This document shows, in pieces, positions 7,492-15,230 of a stretch of DNA of 18,842 bases. This stretch comes from Mobilitalea sp. GTDB taxonomy: Bacteria; Bacillota_A; Clostridia; Lachnospirales; Lachnospiraceae. The position numbers were made by a program, and so were the translations under genes. The DNA lies in the NCBI GenBank assembly GCA_029974875.1, contig JARKQP010000267.1, positions 1 through 18,842 of the forward strand, read 5' to 3'. How positions within the stretch are numbered: the stretch's first letter is position 1; each line of letters opens with the position of its first letter. Below the pieces are notes generated by a model. That model did no database searches, had not been told where the DNA came from, and was given only the letters and a program-made list of their open reading frames with translations.

Positions 7492-8205
7492 TTAGTCATT
7501 ACGGCGTCTTCCTCCAAATAATAGGACTAATCTCAGCAGCTGCAATATCATGGCCGCTGCAGACGCAACATAGGTCAAAGCAGCCGCATCAAGAACCTTT
7601 TTCGACTGGCCAAGCTCGTCACCATATAAAATTCCGGTTTCACTCAGTCTGGCAACCGCTCTTTTGGAGGCGTTGAATTCCACCGGAAGGGTAATCAGCT
7701 GGAACAATACCGCAACCGAAAATAATATGATCCCGAGATTCACCAGGAACCCATTATAACCCATGAGTACACCGAGAAGTATCACCGGCCAGGCCGCCAT
7801 GGAACCGATATTAGCAACTGGAACCAGAGTGCTCCGCAGCGCTAAGGGGGCATAGGAATTCTGGTGCTGGATTGCATGTCCACATTCATGGGCTGCTACG
7901 CCTACCGCCGCCAGGGAGCTGCTCCCATAGACTGACTCCGAAAGCCGGAGCACCTTACTTCTTGGATCATAATGATCCGTCAGATTTCCTGTAACCTGCT
8001 GGATCTGCACATCATAAATACCCGATTCATGCAGTATCCGCTCTGCTGCCTGGGCACCGGTAATGCCCAGCCTGTTCCTTACTCTTGAATATTTCGCAAA
8101 GGTGGACTTTACTTTAGCGGATGCCGCCAGGGTAATAACAATTCCGATTAAAACCAACAGATAGGTCTTATCAAAATAAGGATAATAACCATAACCGTAA
8201 CCCAT
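7492..8205 (-). CDS. YugP-type zinc-dependent membrane peptidase
   Basis: An integral membrane protein of the Zn_peptidase_2 family (COG2738; YugP in Bacillus); substrate unknown. The 237-residue product begins MGYGYGYYPYFDKTY. It has a transmembrane helix at about 15-31, the metalloprotease motif HECGH at 106-110 (His106, Glu107, His110), two more hydrophobic segments around 125-165, and a C-terminal hydrophobic helix ending in GGRRRND. The start is ATG 8205, because GGAGGT at 8211-8216 lies 5 nt upstream; the frame opens seven codons earlier at 8226 without a good ribosome binding site. It sits between fmt and rsmB, separated by 172 and 114 bp, inside an otherwise translation-related operon. 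That placement suggests cotranscription rather than shared function. Confidence 0.9.
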   Translation of the reverse strand: MGYGYGYYPYFDKTYLLVLIGIVITLAASAKVKSTFAKYSRVRNRLGITGAQAAERILHESGIYDVQIQQVTGNLTDHYDPRSKVLRLSESVYGSSSLAAVGVAAHECGHAIQHQNSYAPLALRSTLVPVANIGSMAAWPVILLGVLMGYNGFLVNLGIILFSVAVLFQLITLPVEFNASKRAVARLSETGILYGDELGQSKKVLDAAALTYVASAAAMILQLLRLVLLFGGRRRND

Positions 8206-8335
8206 AACAAACCTCCATTCTGTCAAAACGCCACAATTTCTGGCATTAGTGTACTAGCAAAACACTTGCAAGGTGAACCATAAATCAATTCAGCCGTCAC
8301 CTGATAATAACAATGTTGCCAAGCCCATATCGTAT

Positions 8336-8366
8336 CCCGGTAAGGGATCCATCCCTATTGGCCGGG
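8336..8366. repeat. interrupted palindrome between fmt and the zinc peptidase
   Basis: CCCGG (8336-8340) pairs with CCGGG (8362-8366), and AGGGAT (8343-8348) with ATCCCT (8351-8356), nested in one stem. A competing stem GGGTAA (8364-8369) with TTACCC (8378-8383) overlaps the fmt stop codon. Two related 21-22-nt segments flank it at 8305-8325 and 8367-8388 (both start TAATAACAA and end CAAGCC). No U-tract follows on the minus strand, so it is not a classical terminator; it may be an attenuator or RNA-processing site. Confidence 0.45.
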
Positions 8367-8377
8367 TAATAACAAGC

Positions 8378-9370
8378 TTACCCAAGCCTTGTACCGGCTG
8401 TAACAGAAAACCCGCGCAAAAATGAATCTGCCGGCATCCGTTTTTTTCCTTCCAGCTGCAGCTCCTTAACTACCAGCAGCCCGTCCCCGGTCAGAATGAC
8501 AAGTGCGTCTTTCCGCACCTCCACTACGGTACCTGGAAGGCTGTCCTTTAACATGGCTTCCCCGGCTTCCCGGGAAACCCCGCCTTCGCTGATATCCTCC
8601 ACCTCAGCCTGCCAGAGCTTTAAGGTCTTTCCATCTAAGAATGTATATGCGCTTGGCCAAGGATTTAATCCACGGATCAGCCGTTCCAATTGGACAGCCG
8701 GTTTGGTAAAATCCAGCTTCCCCATTTCCTTGTCAATCATTTTGACATGGGTGGCCTTCTCGTTCTCCTGGGGTCTTCTCCCTGCTTCTCCCTGCTCTAT
8801 CTGCCCTAAGGCCTTAATGATGGAAGCCGCTCCCTGCTCTGCCATCTTTTCAAACAGGCTCCCGCCTGTTTCCTCCAAAGCTATTGGAACCACATCCTGT
8901 AAAATGATATCGCCCGTATCCAAACCAACATCCATGTACATGATGTTTATTCCTGTTTCTTTTTCACCGTCAATGATGGAATATTGGATCGGAGCCGCTC
9001 CCCGGTATTTCGGAAGCAGCGAGGCATGTACGTTAATACAGCCCTGTTCCGGTATATCCAGCAGCTCCTTCGGCAATAACTGCCCAAAGGCTGCAACCAC
9101 AATAACATCCGGCTTCAGTTCCCTTACTTGTCCTAAAAATTCCGGTTCCCTTACCTTCCTCGGCTGATACACCGGCAGTCCATGCTGTATGGCCAATTCC
9201 TTCACCGGGGAAAAAGCCAGCTCCTTGCCCCTGCCTTTTTGCTTGTCCGGCTGTGTCACGACCCCTATCACTGGGTAAACTGCAAGAATTTTTTCTAAAA
9301 TCGTTGCCGCAAAGTCAGGGGTACCCATGAACAAAACCGTCATAGCTTTTTTATTCCCACATGCTTCCAT
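8378..9370 (-). CDS. fmt: methionyl-tRNA formyltransferase
   Basis: Transfers a formyl group from 10-formyl-tetrahydrofolate to initiator Met-tRNA, in the cytosol. The 330-residue protein has the usual two domains. The catalytic N-terminal domain (about 10-215) starts with VLFMGTPDFA and has the folate/active-site signature with Asn113 and His115 (INVH), SLLPKYRGAAPIQ and the acidic loop DTGD at 151-154. The C-terminal tRNA-binding OB domain covers about 220-320, including IRGLNPWPSAYT. Length and motifs are normal. The ATG at 9370 has AAGGAGG about 13 nt upstream; a second ATG at residue 10 is possible. It lies 70 bp downstream of def, the usual functional pairing. Confidence 0.96.
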   Translation of the reverse strand: MEACGNKKAMTVLFMGTPDFAATILEKILAVYPVIGVVTQPDKQKGRGKELAFSPVKELAIQHGLPVYQPRKVREPEFLGQVRELKPDVIVVAAFGQLLPKELLDIPEQGCINVHASLLPKYRGAAPIQYSIIDGEKETGINIMYMDVGLDTGDIILQDVVPIALEETGGSLFEKMAEQGAASIIKALGQIEQGEAGRRPQENEKATHVKMIDKEMGKLDFTKPAVQLERLIRGLNPWPSAYTFLDGKTLKLWQAEVEDISEGGVSREAGEAMLKDSLPGTVVEVRKDALVILTGDGLLVVKELQLEGKKRMPADSFLRGFSVTAGTRLG

Positions 9371-9440
9371 ATTTCAATCCACGCCTCCTTACAGATACAA
9401 CAAAGTGCTTCTATACCTCAAAATGCCCGAAGCGGGCAGC

Positions 9441-9932
9441 TTACTGTACCTCTTCAGCCGTATAAGCATTACGAAGCTCTCCCTCTGTTTTTTCAATATA
9501 GAGAACTCCATTCAGGTGGTCAATTTCATGGCATAGGGCCCTCGCCTTTAATTCCGTACCCTCAACAGTAAATTCTTCCATTCTTTCGTTAAAAGCCTTT
9601 ACCTTAACATGGTTGGGCCTGGTAACCGTGCCAACCTTTCCGGGAACACTCAGGCAGCCCTCGTCACCGGTCTGCTCGCCATCCGTTTCAAGAATAACCG
9701 GATTAATCAAAATAATCGGATCATCCCCCTCCGGTGACACATCAATGACAATAACGCGCTTCAAAATCCCCACCTGGGGAGCCGCAAGGCCAACACCGCC
9801 TGCATCATACATGGTATCCAACATATCGTCAATTAATGTAAGAAGCTTATTGTCAACTTCCTTAACCTCTTTGCTTATCTTTAATAAGACCTTGTCTCCT
9901 ACTTCCCTGATATTTCGTATTGCCATACTCAT
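9441..9932 (-). CDS. def: peptide deformylase
   Basis: Removes the N-formyl group from nascent proteins; a metal (usually Fe2+) hydrolase. The 163-residue product carries all three family motifs: GVGLAAPQ at 46-53, EGCLS at 91-95 with metal ligand Cys93, and HEIDH at 135-139 with the two metal-binding histidines and catalytic Glu136. The compact C-terminus resembles the short type-1 Clostridia enzymes. The start is taken as ATG 9932, with GAGAGG a few nt upstream; ATG 9926 is also possible, and a TTG at 9933-9935 immediately precedes. It is the first gene after the 430-bp gap that follows priA, so it probably has its own promoter, which I could not locate with confidence. Confidence 0.95.
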   Translation of the reverse strand: MSMAIRNIREVGDKVLLKISKEVKEVDNKLLTLIDDMLDTMYDAGGVGLAAPQVGILKRVIVIDVSPEGDDPIILINPVILETDGEQTGDEGCLSVPGKVGTVTRPNHVKVKAFNERMEEFTVEGTELKARALCHEIDHLNGVLYIEKTEGELRNAYTAEEVQ

Positions 9933-9948
9933 CAATCCTCTCTATTCT

Positions 9949-10021
9949 TTGTAACCTGTTTTCTTTTTAGTATAAAATGATCCGCCTGACAAAGTTTTTT
10001 ATAACCGGAGAGGTGAACATG
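9949..10021 (+). promoter_or_regulatory. plus-strand promoter-like sequence and ribosome binding site
   Basis: TTGTAA (9949-9954) and TATAAA (9971-9976), 16 bp apart, resemble a sigma-A promoter pointing away from def. GGAGAGGTG (10007-10015) stands 3 nt before ATG 10019. It is the only place in the window where both signals precede a plus-strand frame. It may be chance in AT-rich DNA. Confidence 0.3.
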
Positions 10022-10254
10022 AATGCACATATATTCATCTCACAGCCTAAATCTCCGCCCACTTGTTGTCCGGATCATAAAACACATCCCCAAAACTACA
10101 TAAGGTATCCTGTAGCACACCTACATACTATCTATTGTGTCATTTGTGCCATAAAATTTATGGTACCTTTATTTATCATACCATATCCGACCATGTTTAA
10201 GCAACAACATCTTGTATTGCCGCCACGGTTATCTACTACAGCTGCCTGCCACGG

Positions 10255-10361
10255 TTCCCACTATATATCCATGCACTACACAGATATTTACGCTAACTGC
10301 CCCTACACTCATCCGGCATCATTCCCGCTATGTATCCGTGCATTACACGGACATTTACGGT
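10255..10361. repeat. two diverged 40-bp direct repeats
   Basis: Copies at 10255-10294 and 10322-10361, offset 67 bp. They align without gaps, and the six differences in the first 37 positions are all transitions (A/G or C/T). The second copy has two overlapping short hairpins, TCCGTG/CACGGA and ACGGAC/GTCCGT. In the plus-strand reading of each copy the peptide HYTDIY is preserved with three synonymous changes, but the offset is not a multiple of three, so the copies lie in different frames. Confidence 0.6.
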
Positions 10362-10369
10362 CCGTCATA

Positions 10370-12796
10370 TCAATATCCGCTCATTGGGTTAAAATCAAAT
10401 TGAAGATTGCTTTTCACAAATTGCTCAGAAAAATTAAAATAGCCTTCCAGATAGTCCTTAATTTCCACCAGCCTGTCATAATCCTTGTGCTTTAGATAAA
10501 TGACCTGGCGGAAAATATCATTTACCTTCGATATGCTTGCGGGAGCCGGACCGATTACACTTATCTCCTCCAGCTCTTTCTCCTGATTCTTTCCGGGATT
10601 TTGTTCAGCGTTTTGTTCAGCGTTTTGTTCAAAGTTTTGTTCAGCGTTTTGTTTAAAGTTTTGTTCGAGGTTTTCTTCTAAGTTCTGTTCTAAGCTTTGT
10701 CCAGGATTTTCTTCCAGGCTTTCGCCAAAACATCTCTCAGGCTGCTTTCCAAGGTTCCCCTCAATATAATGCTTAATAGCCGCTGCGAGCCGGGTGGCTG
10801 ATTTCACCGCTTCCTCTTCCTCCTTGGAGGTAACCAGAAGGAGTAAAATATGTGCCGCAGGAGGATACTGCATCAGCCTGCGGTATAGCATTTCCTGCTC
10901 ATAGAAGGCCTCATAATTGCCCTCCGCTGCGGTGATGATGCTGTAATGCTCCGGATGATAGGTCTGAATAACCACCTCTCCCGGCAGCACATCCCTGCCT
11001 GCCCTGCCAGCAGCCTGGCACAGCAATTGAAAGGTCCGCTCGCTGGCACGGAAATCCCCTGTATACAGGGAGAGATCCGCAGCAATAATTCCCACCAGTG
11101 TCACCTTGGGGAAATCATGTCCCTTCACGATCATCTGGGTTCCGACTAAAATATCCGCCTGATGCCCGGAAAATGCGGATAAAACCGCTTCATGCCCGCC
11201 CTTATTCCTGGTCGTGTCTGCATCCATGCGGAGCACCCTGGCTTCTGGAAACTCCTTTTTCACCAATTCCTCAACCTTCTGCGTACCGGTACCAAAGGCG
11301 GCAATATACTTCGAACCGCATTGCGGGCAGAGAGCAGGCTGCCCTTCCTCATGGCCGCAATAATGGCAAACCAGGCTTTTATTATTGTGTGCCGTAAGGG
11401 AAATATCACAGTGGGGACATTTAACCACATAACCGCAGCTCCGGCAGGATACAAAGCCGGCATATCCCCTCCTGTTTAAAAAGAGCATGATCTGTTCCTT
11501 CTTATTCAGGCGGTCACGGATTAATTCCTTCAATTTTTCACTGAAAATTGATTTATTCTTCCTTTTTAATTCTTCACGCAAATCCGCAATCCATACCATC
11601 GGCGGCTCCGCTTCCTTTGCCCGTTTCGTCAGGGTATAGAGCTTTAGCTCACCATTCCTTGCCTTTAAATAAGCCTCCAGGGACGGAGTTGCCGATCCGA
11701 GCACCACAGAGCCTTCCGTGAGCCTTGCCCGTTCCATCGCCACCAAGGTAGCGTGGTATTTGGGAACGGACTCACTCTTATAACTATATTCATGTTCCTC
11801 GTCAATAATGATCAGTCCAAGCCTTTGGAACGGGGTAAACAATGCGGACCTTGGTCCAATCATAATATCGATCTCTCCGTTTTTCGCACGGAGGCTCTGG
11901 TCATATCGTTCCCCCTGGGACATTTTTGAATTCATAATACTGATCCGGTTCCCAAACCGTTTATAAAAACGCATTACTGTCTGATAGGTCAATGCGATTT
12001 CCGGTATCAGCAGGATTACCTGCTTCCCCATTGCAATCACAGAAGCGATGATTTCCATATACACTTCCGTCTTACCGCTCCCCGTGATACCATGGATCAG
12101 ATAAGCCTGGCGTATCCCCTGCCGGTAATCTCCCAGGAAATCCTCTACGATATATTTTTGTTCCCCGTTCAGGCTGACGGGCTGGTATGCCTCTTCCTGT
12201 GTTTTTATCGGGTTTCGGTAGATCTGCTCCGAGGAGGTTCTGGTAACACCCCGCTTCTCCATTCCCAGCAAGGTGGTTCTCGGAATATTCAGCTTATTGA
12301 TGACGATATCATAGTCCAGGGTAGGCTCCCTAAGAAGTGCTTCCAGCAGCCGTAGCTTTGCCTTGCTGTTTTTCTTCTGGTATTCAAAATATAACCTGTG
12401 GGCCTCTTCCGTTCCGATTGCCAGCTGGACGCTTCTTTGCTCCTTTATTTTAACGGCCTTCCGGACAGGAATAACGGTTTTCAGGGCATCATTCATTGTA
12501 CCGCCAAACCTCTCCTTGATATAGTAGGCAAGGTAGATCAGATGGCTCTCAATGACTGGTGCCCCTTCGACCACTTCATAAATAGGTTTGATACGCTCCA
12601 CACTAATCTTCGGCTCTGTCGATATCCCAACGATATACCCATTGATCCTGCGGTTACCTTTTCCCAGCGGAACTACTACAAGCGAACCTATGACTGCCTT
12701 TTCCTCCATTTCTTCCGGGACGGCATACTGGTATGTCTTGTCTAAATTTTCATGGGATATGTCTATGATGATATCTGCATAGTAACGAAAAGACAT
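10370..12796 (-). CDS. priA: primosomal protein N' (replication restart helicase PriA)
   Basis: A 3'-5' DNA helicase that recognises stalled forks and reloads the replisome. From ATG 12796 (AAAGGAGG upstream) it has 808 residues. It has an N-terminal 3'-DNA-binding domain (about 1-110), a winged-helix region, Walker A GITGSGKT at 236-243, DEEH at 332-335, SAT at 368-370, eight zinc-binding cysteines (451, 454, 460, 463, 477, 480, 490, 493) and C-terminal helicase motifs around QAAGRAGR. It is longer than typical PriA (E. coli about 732) largely because of an Asn/Gln/Glu-rich tract at 693-737, encoded by 12-bp repeats, between the helicase core and the final C-terminal domain. The frame opens further upstream at 12865, overlapping murE; the ribosome binding site argues against that start. 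It follows murE by 28 bp. Confidence 0.95.
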   Translation of the reverse strand: MSFRYYADIIIDISHENLDKTYQYAVPEEMEEKAVIGSLVVVPLGKGNRRINGYIVGISTEPKISVERIKPIYEVVEGAPVIESHLIYLAYYIKERFGGTMNDALKTVIPVRKAVKIKEQRSVQLAIGTEEAHRLYFEYQKKNSKAKLRLLEALLREPTLDYDIVINKLNIPRTTLLGMEKRGVTRTSSEQIYRNPIKTQEEAYQPVSLNGEQKYIVEDFLGDYRQGIRQAYLIHGITGSGKTEVYMEIIASVIAMGKQVILLIPEIALTYQTVMRFYKRFGNRISIMNSKMSQGERYDQSLRAKNGEIDIMIGPRSALFTPFQRLGLIIIDEEHEYSYKSESVPKYHATLVAMERARLTEGSVVLGSATPSLEAYLKARNGELKLYTLTKRAKEAEPPMVWIADLREELKRKNKSIFSEKLKELIRDRLNKKEQIMLFLNRRGYAGFVSCRSCGYVVKCPHCDISLTAHNNKSLVCHYCGHEEGQPALCPQCGSKYIAAFGTGTQKVEELVKKEFPEARVLRMDADTTRNKGGHEAVLSAFSGHQADILVGTQMIVKGHDFPKVTLVGIIAADLSLYTGDFRASERTFQLLCQAAGRAGRDVLPGEVVIQTYHPEHYSIITAAEGNYEAFYEQEMLYRRLMQYPPAAHILLLLVTSKEEEEAVKSATRLAAAIKHYIEGNLGKQPERCFGESLEENPGQSLEQNLEENLEQNFKQNAEQNFEQNAEQNAEQNPGKNQEKELEEISVIGPAPASISKVNDIFRQVIYLKHKDYDRLVEIKDYLEGYFNFSEQFVKSNLQFDFNPMSGY
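10586..10720 (-). repeat. 12-bp in-frame minisatellite within priA
   Basis: Tandem 12-bp units (plus-strand form CGTTTTGTTCAG and variants) encode four-residue repeats of the form [A/F/L]-[E/K]-[Q/E]-N. Asn recurs every fourth residue from 697 to 737, with one exception at 701. The units are most alike in the centre and diverge towards both ends. Because the unit is a multiple of three, copy-number changes would keep the reading frame. Confidence 0.9.
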
Positions 12797-12824
12797 CTCA
12801 TCCTCCTTTGTAGCCCTCTCCACT

Positions 12825-14321
12825 TTACCTTCCAGACAAAATGTCAGCGATGAGCTCACGTTCATCCATATGGTGCTTCACACCGTTAATTTCCTGGTAA
12901 TCCTCATGGCCCTTACCAGCCAATACGATGACATCGCCTTCCTGGGCATTGTCGATACAATACTTGATTGCCTGTTTACGGTCAATGATTTCGACATATT
13001 TACCGGAGGCTTTTTTAACCCCCACAATAATATCATCAATGATGGCCTGGGGATTCTCGGTTCTTGGGTTATCTGAGGTCACTACCGTAAGGTCTGCCAG
13101 CCTTGATGACACCTCGCCCATCTCAAACCTTCTGCTTCTGGAACGGTCCCCGCCGCATCCAAAGAGGCATACCAGTCGTCTTGGATGGTATTCCTTCAAT
13201 GTCGTAAGTAGGCTTTCCAGGCTCATTGCATTGTGTGCATAGTCGATCATCAGGGTATAATGTCCAGGAACCGGAACAAGCTCCACACGGCCCCTTACAT
13301 TAACATGCTTCAGCGCCCCTGCGATTTCCTTCTTAACCTTCTCTTCCGTAAGGTCAGGACCTACAGCCAAATGCCTGCAAAGTGCAATCGCGCACAGGGA
13401 ATTATATACGTTAAATTTTCCGGGTACATTCATGGTTACATCCATATTGATCAGGCCCTCTACCTTATAGGCAATCCCAAGGTAGCCGGGCCTTTCCACC
13501 AAATCAACCTCCAAAGCACGGACGTCCGCTTCTTTTGAGAAGCCGAAGGTCTCTACCTGGCAGGTATGCCCCTCAAGAATCTCCTGGGCATGGGAATCAT
13601 CGATATTAATCAGACCAAGCCTGCACTGCTTAAAGAGCTTGCTCTTACAGCGGAGATAATCTTCAAAATCCTTATGCTCTGCCCCTCCGATATGGTCCGG
13701 CTCCAGGTTCGTAAAGATTCCAAAATCGAAGGTAAAGCCCTCCATCCGGTGGAGCATCAGTCCTTGGGAGGAGGCTTCCATCACTACGCATTCACAGCCC
13801 TCTTCCACCATTTGGGCAAAATATTTCTGCACCATATAGGACTCCGGCGTCGTGTTATTTGCCGGTATCACCTTATTTCCGATGATTACTTCAATGGTGC
13901 CGATAAGCCCCACCTTTTTCCCTGTATTTTCAAGGATTGATTTAATCATGTAGGTGGTGGTCGTTTTTCCCTTGGTTCCTGTGATGCCAACGGTGGTCAG
14001 CTTTTCTGCCGGATGTCCAAAATAAGTGGCCGACATATAGGCCAAAGCCAGGCGGCTGTCTTTCACCTTAATGATTGTAACGCCTTCCGGGTAGCCACCC
14101 TCCTGGAATACGGCTTCCCTCTCTACGATAATTGCCGCCGCTCCCTTAAGCGCAACCTCGTAGGCGAATTCATGCCCGTCCTTTACCGCTCCGGCAATGC
14201 ATACAAATACCGAGTTATCCACTACCTTCCTCGAATCATACACCAGCTCCGTAATTTCAATATGAGTCTCTCCCTGCAAGCAGGTATATTCTAACCGTTC
14301 CAACATTTTGTCTAAAAACAT
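12825..14321 (-). CDS. murE: UDP-N-acetylmuramoyl-tripeptide synthetase (meso-diaminopimelate type MurE)
   Basis: A cytosolic ATP-dependent ligase that adds the third amino acid to UDP-MurNAc-L-Ala-D-Glu in peptidoglycan synthesis. The 498-residue protein is full length. It has an N-terminal uridine-binding domain, the P-loop GTKGKT at 115-120, a likely carbamylated Lys226 in CKSKLF, the HVNVRGR segment at 339-345, DYAHN and the specificity motif DNPR at 417-420. DNPR is the meso-diaminopimelate signature; L-lysine enzymes differ there. The ATG at 14321 has AAGGAG 8 nt upstream. A strong promoter lies about 80-107 bp upstream, inside a damaged copy of the comEC 3' region, so murE-priA expression probably starts there. 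Confidence 0.96.
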   Translation of the reverse strand: MFLDKMLERLEYTCLQGETHIEITELVYDSRKVVDNSVFVCIAGAVKDGHEFAYEVALKGAAAIIVEREAVFQEGGYPEGVTIIKVKDSRLALAYMSATYFGHPAEKLTTVGITGTKGKTTTTYMIKSILENTGKKVGLIGTIEVIIGNKVIPANNTTPESYMVQKYFAQMVEEGCECVVMEASSQGLMLHRMEGFTFDFGIFTNLEPDHIGGAEHKDFEDYLRCKSKLFKQCRLGLINIDDSHAQEILEGHTCQVETFGFSKEADVRALEVDLVERPGYLGIAYKVEGLINMDVTMNVPGKFNVYNSLCAIALCRHLAVGPDLTEEKVKKEIAGALKHVNVRGRVELVPVPGHYTLMIDYAHNAMSLESLLTTLKEYHPRRLVCLFGCGGDRSRSRRFEMGEVSSRLADLTVVTSDNPRTENPQAIIDDIIVGVKKASGKYVEIIDRKQAIKYCIDNAQEGDVIVLAGKGHEDYQEINGVKHHMDERELIADILSGR

Positions 14322-14393
14322 GTTTTGTCTCCTTCTTTTTTGGAGCCCTTGGCTTCCTATATAATATATGACCCTTTTATTTTTTGTTTATTC

Positions 14394-14530
14394 AAATATT
14401 ATTATAGGCTAATCAAGCTATTTGTAAAGAAAAAGATGGATTTCACTCCAGATGCCCTTCCATGCTTTGGCTGCAAGAAGGACAGAAATTCATCCGTGGT
14501 AGAGTTTTTTGACCCGTGATGGGCTACCTT
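14394..14530 (-). pseudogene. comEC: truncated, internally deleted copy of the comEC 3' end and flank
   Basis: Two blocks match the intact gene. 14394-14462 matches 15634-15702 (the last 20 bp of comEC plus 49 bp of downstream DNA; two mismatches). 14461-14530 matches 15847-15916 (two mismatches). The 146 bp that separate these blocks in the intact gene are missing, joined at a shared CA dinucleotide. In frame the relic reads the metallo-beta-lactamase motif KVAHHGS through QPKH, then runs out of frame. It starts abruptly at that motif; the rest of comEC is absent. It lies 73 bp upstream of murE and contains the murE promoter. It is probably the displaced original 3' end or an abortive duplicate; it is not functional. 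Confidence 0.9.
14401..14428 (-). promoter_or_regulatory. sigma-A-type promoter for murE
   Basis: On the minus strand, -35 TTTACA (14423-14428), a 16-bp spacer and a perfect -10 TATAAT (14401-14406). Transcription would start near 14394 and give a leader of about 70 nt before murE. The same promoter, with one spacer change, is at 15641-15668. Confidence 0.65.
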
Positions 14531-14562
14531 CATTAGGGTGACGATATTGATACAATTTAACG

Positions 14563-14626
14563 ATGAACACCTTTATGGCAAAAAATGAACACGGTACAGA
14601 GTTAATAATACTGCACCATGTTCATT
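14563..14626 (-). terminator. terminator-like hairpin with repeated TGAACAC motifs
   Basis: AATGAACACGGTACAG (14584-14599) and CTGCACCATGTTCATT (14611-14626) form a 16-position stem with two non-Watson-Crick pairs and an 11-nt loop. On the minus strand it is followed by a run of T (14581-14585), so it would terminate transcription of the upstream Ig-like gene. A further TGAACACC at 14563-14570 is a direct repeat of the stem's TGAACAC, 22 bp away. Repeated TGAACAC-type motifs also occur at the ends of some insertion sequences (IS21 family), so it may be an insertion-sequence scar. Confidence 0.65.
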
Positions 14627-14735
14627 CCTTATTTTGACGTATTTTTTGATTTTACGAAAATTTATTAATTGTTAAATACATACACTGTTCAGGGATATCT
14701 TTAGGTCAAACTTATGTAGCATTTCAGCATACTGT

Positions 14736-15230
14736 TTATTGGTTTTTATTTATTATAAATGGATAACTTAAATATATTCTTTCTCCCCCTGGAAAATAAC
14801 GCAAGTAAAATTCCTTTACGTAACGATAATTACCATGAGGTAATTCCCCATAATAATTGCTCCAATCTACGGGAAGTTCTGTTTCTTCACCAGGATTAAG
14901 GTGATATAGTTCTAAAGTCCAATCAGTGTATTCTTCAATGTTAAACCATTTTTTATCAAGTAGGATTTGAAGAAAATACTTTGATCCGTAGTATACAACG
15001 TCTTTTCCTGCATTTTTTAAAATAAACGTAGCTCCCCTTGGAGTTAGGGTTCCATTCTTAAGTGCTAGTTTAAGACCGGATTTGGTATCAAATATAAGTT
15101 TGTTTTCATGTCCAATTCTCCATGGATATTCGTCTTTATCAACTTTACTCTCTTCATTAGAGAAAGCAGTAAAAGCAGAGAATAAAGTACCCATAGTGAT
15201 CAATCTTATAATAATATTGTTATTTTTCAT
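14736..15230 (-). CDS. secreted Ig-like domain protein (Big_14-like)
   Basis: A 164-residue protein with a basic N-terminus and a hydrophobic stretch (about 8-24), a probable signal peptide without a lipobox cysteine. Residues about 47-158 resemble the bacterial Ig-like group 14 domain found in Firmicutes exported proteins: ATFILKNAGKD, then a KW-containing strand, HLNPGEETEL, a W-S-N-Y-Y-G-E-L-P-H-G turn and YRYVKEF. The function of this family is poorly defined. The ATG at 15230 overlaps the stop of the upstream protease fragment (ATGA), so translation is probably coupled. It belongs to the AT-rich intrusion, and its codon choice is visibly AT-richer than its neighbours. The family assignment is from motif memory. 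Confidence 0.65.
   Translation of the reverse strand: MKNNNIIIRLITMGTLFSAFTAFSNEESKVDKDEYPWRIGHENKLIFDTKSGLKLALKNGTLTPRGATFILKNAGKDVVYYGSKYFLQILLDKKWFNIEEYTDWTLELYHLNPGEETELPVDWSNYYGELPHGNYRYVKEFYLRYFPGGERIYLSYPFIINKNQ

Larger units (their letters stand above)
9933..10369. other. gene-poor region between priA and def
   Basis: No minus-strand gene is visible: frames after the priA stop are closed within about 20 codons. The stretch contains a perfect 15-bp palindrome CCATAAAATTTATGG at 10149-10163, two related short segments holding CCACGGTT near 10221-10256, and a pair of diverged 40-bp repeats at 10255-10361. On the plus strand there is a promoter-like pair and a good ribosome binding site before ATG 10019, opening a 158-codon frame (10019-10495) that runs antisense into the 3' end of priA. 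Its composition (rich in His, Cys, Tyr and Pro) looks non-genic, and I do not call it as a gene. Confidence 0.6.

Noticed and set aside
8496..9167. 223-codon plus-strand frame opposite fmt
   Set aside because: It is fully antisense to a certain gene, with a serine-rich shadow composition and no ribosome binding site.
12797..12865. Longer PriA start overlapping the end of murE
   Set aside because: AAAGGAGG lies a few nt before ATG 12796, and the residues before it do not resemble PriA.
14660..14735. Short minus-strand frame (QYAEMLHKFDLKIS) after the Ig-like gene, faintly like an IS3-type transposase segment
   Set aside because: About 20 codons with one loose resemblance are too little to call a transposase remnant; a profile search would be needed.
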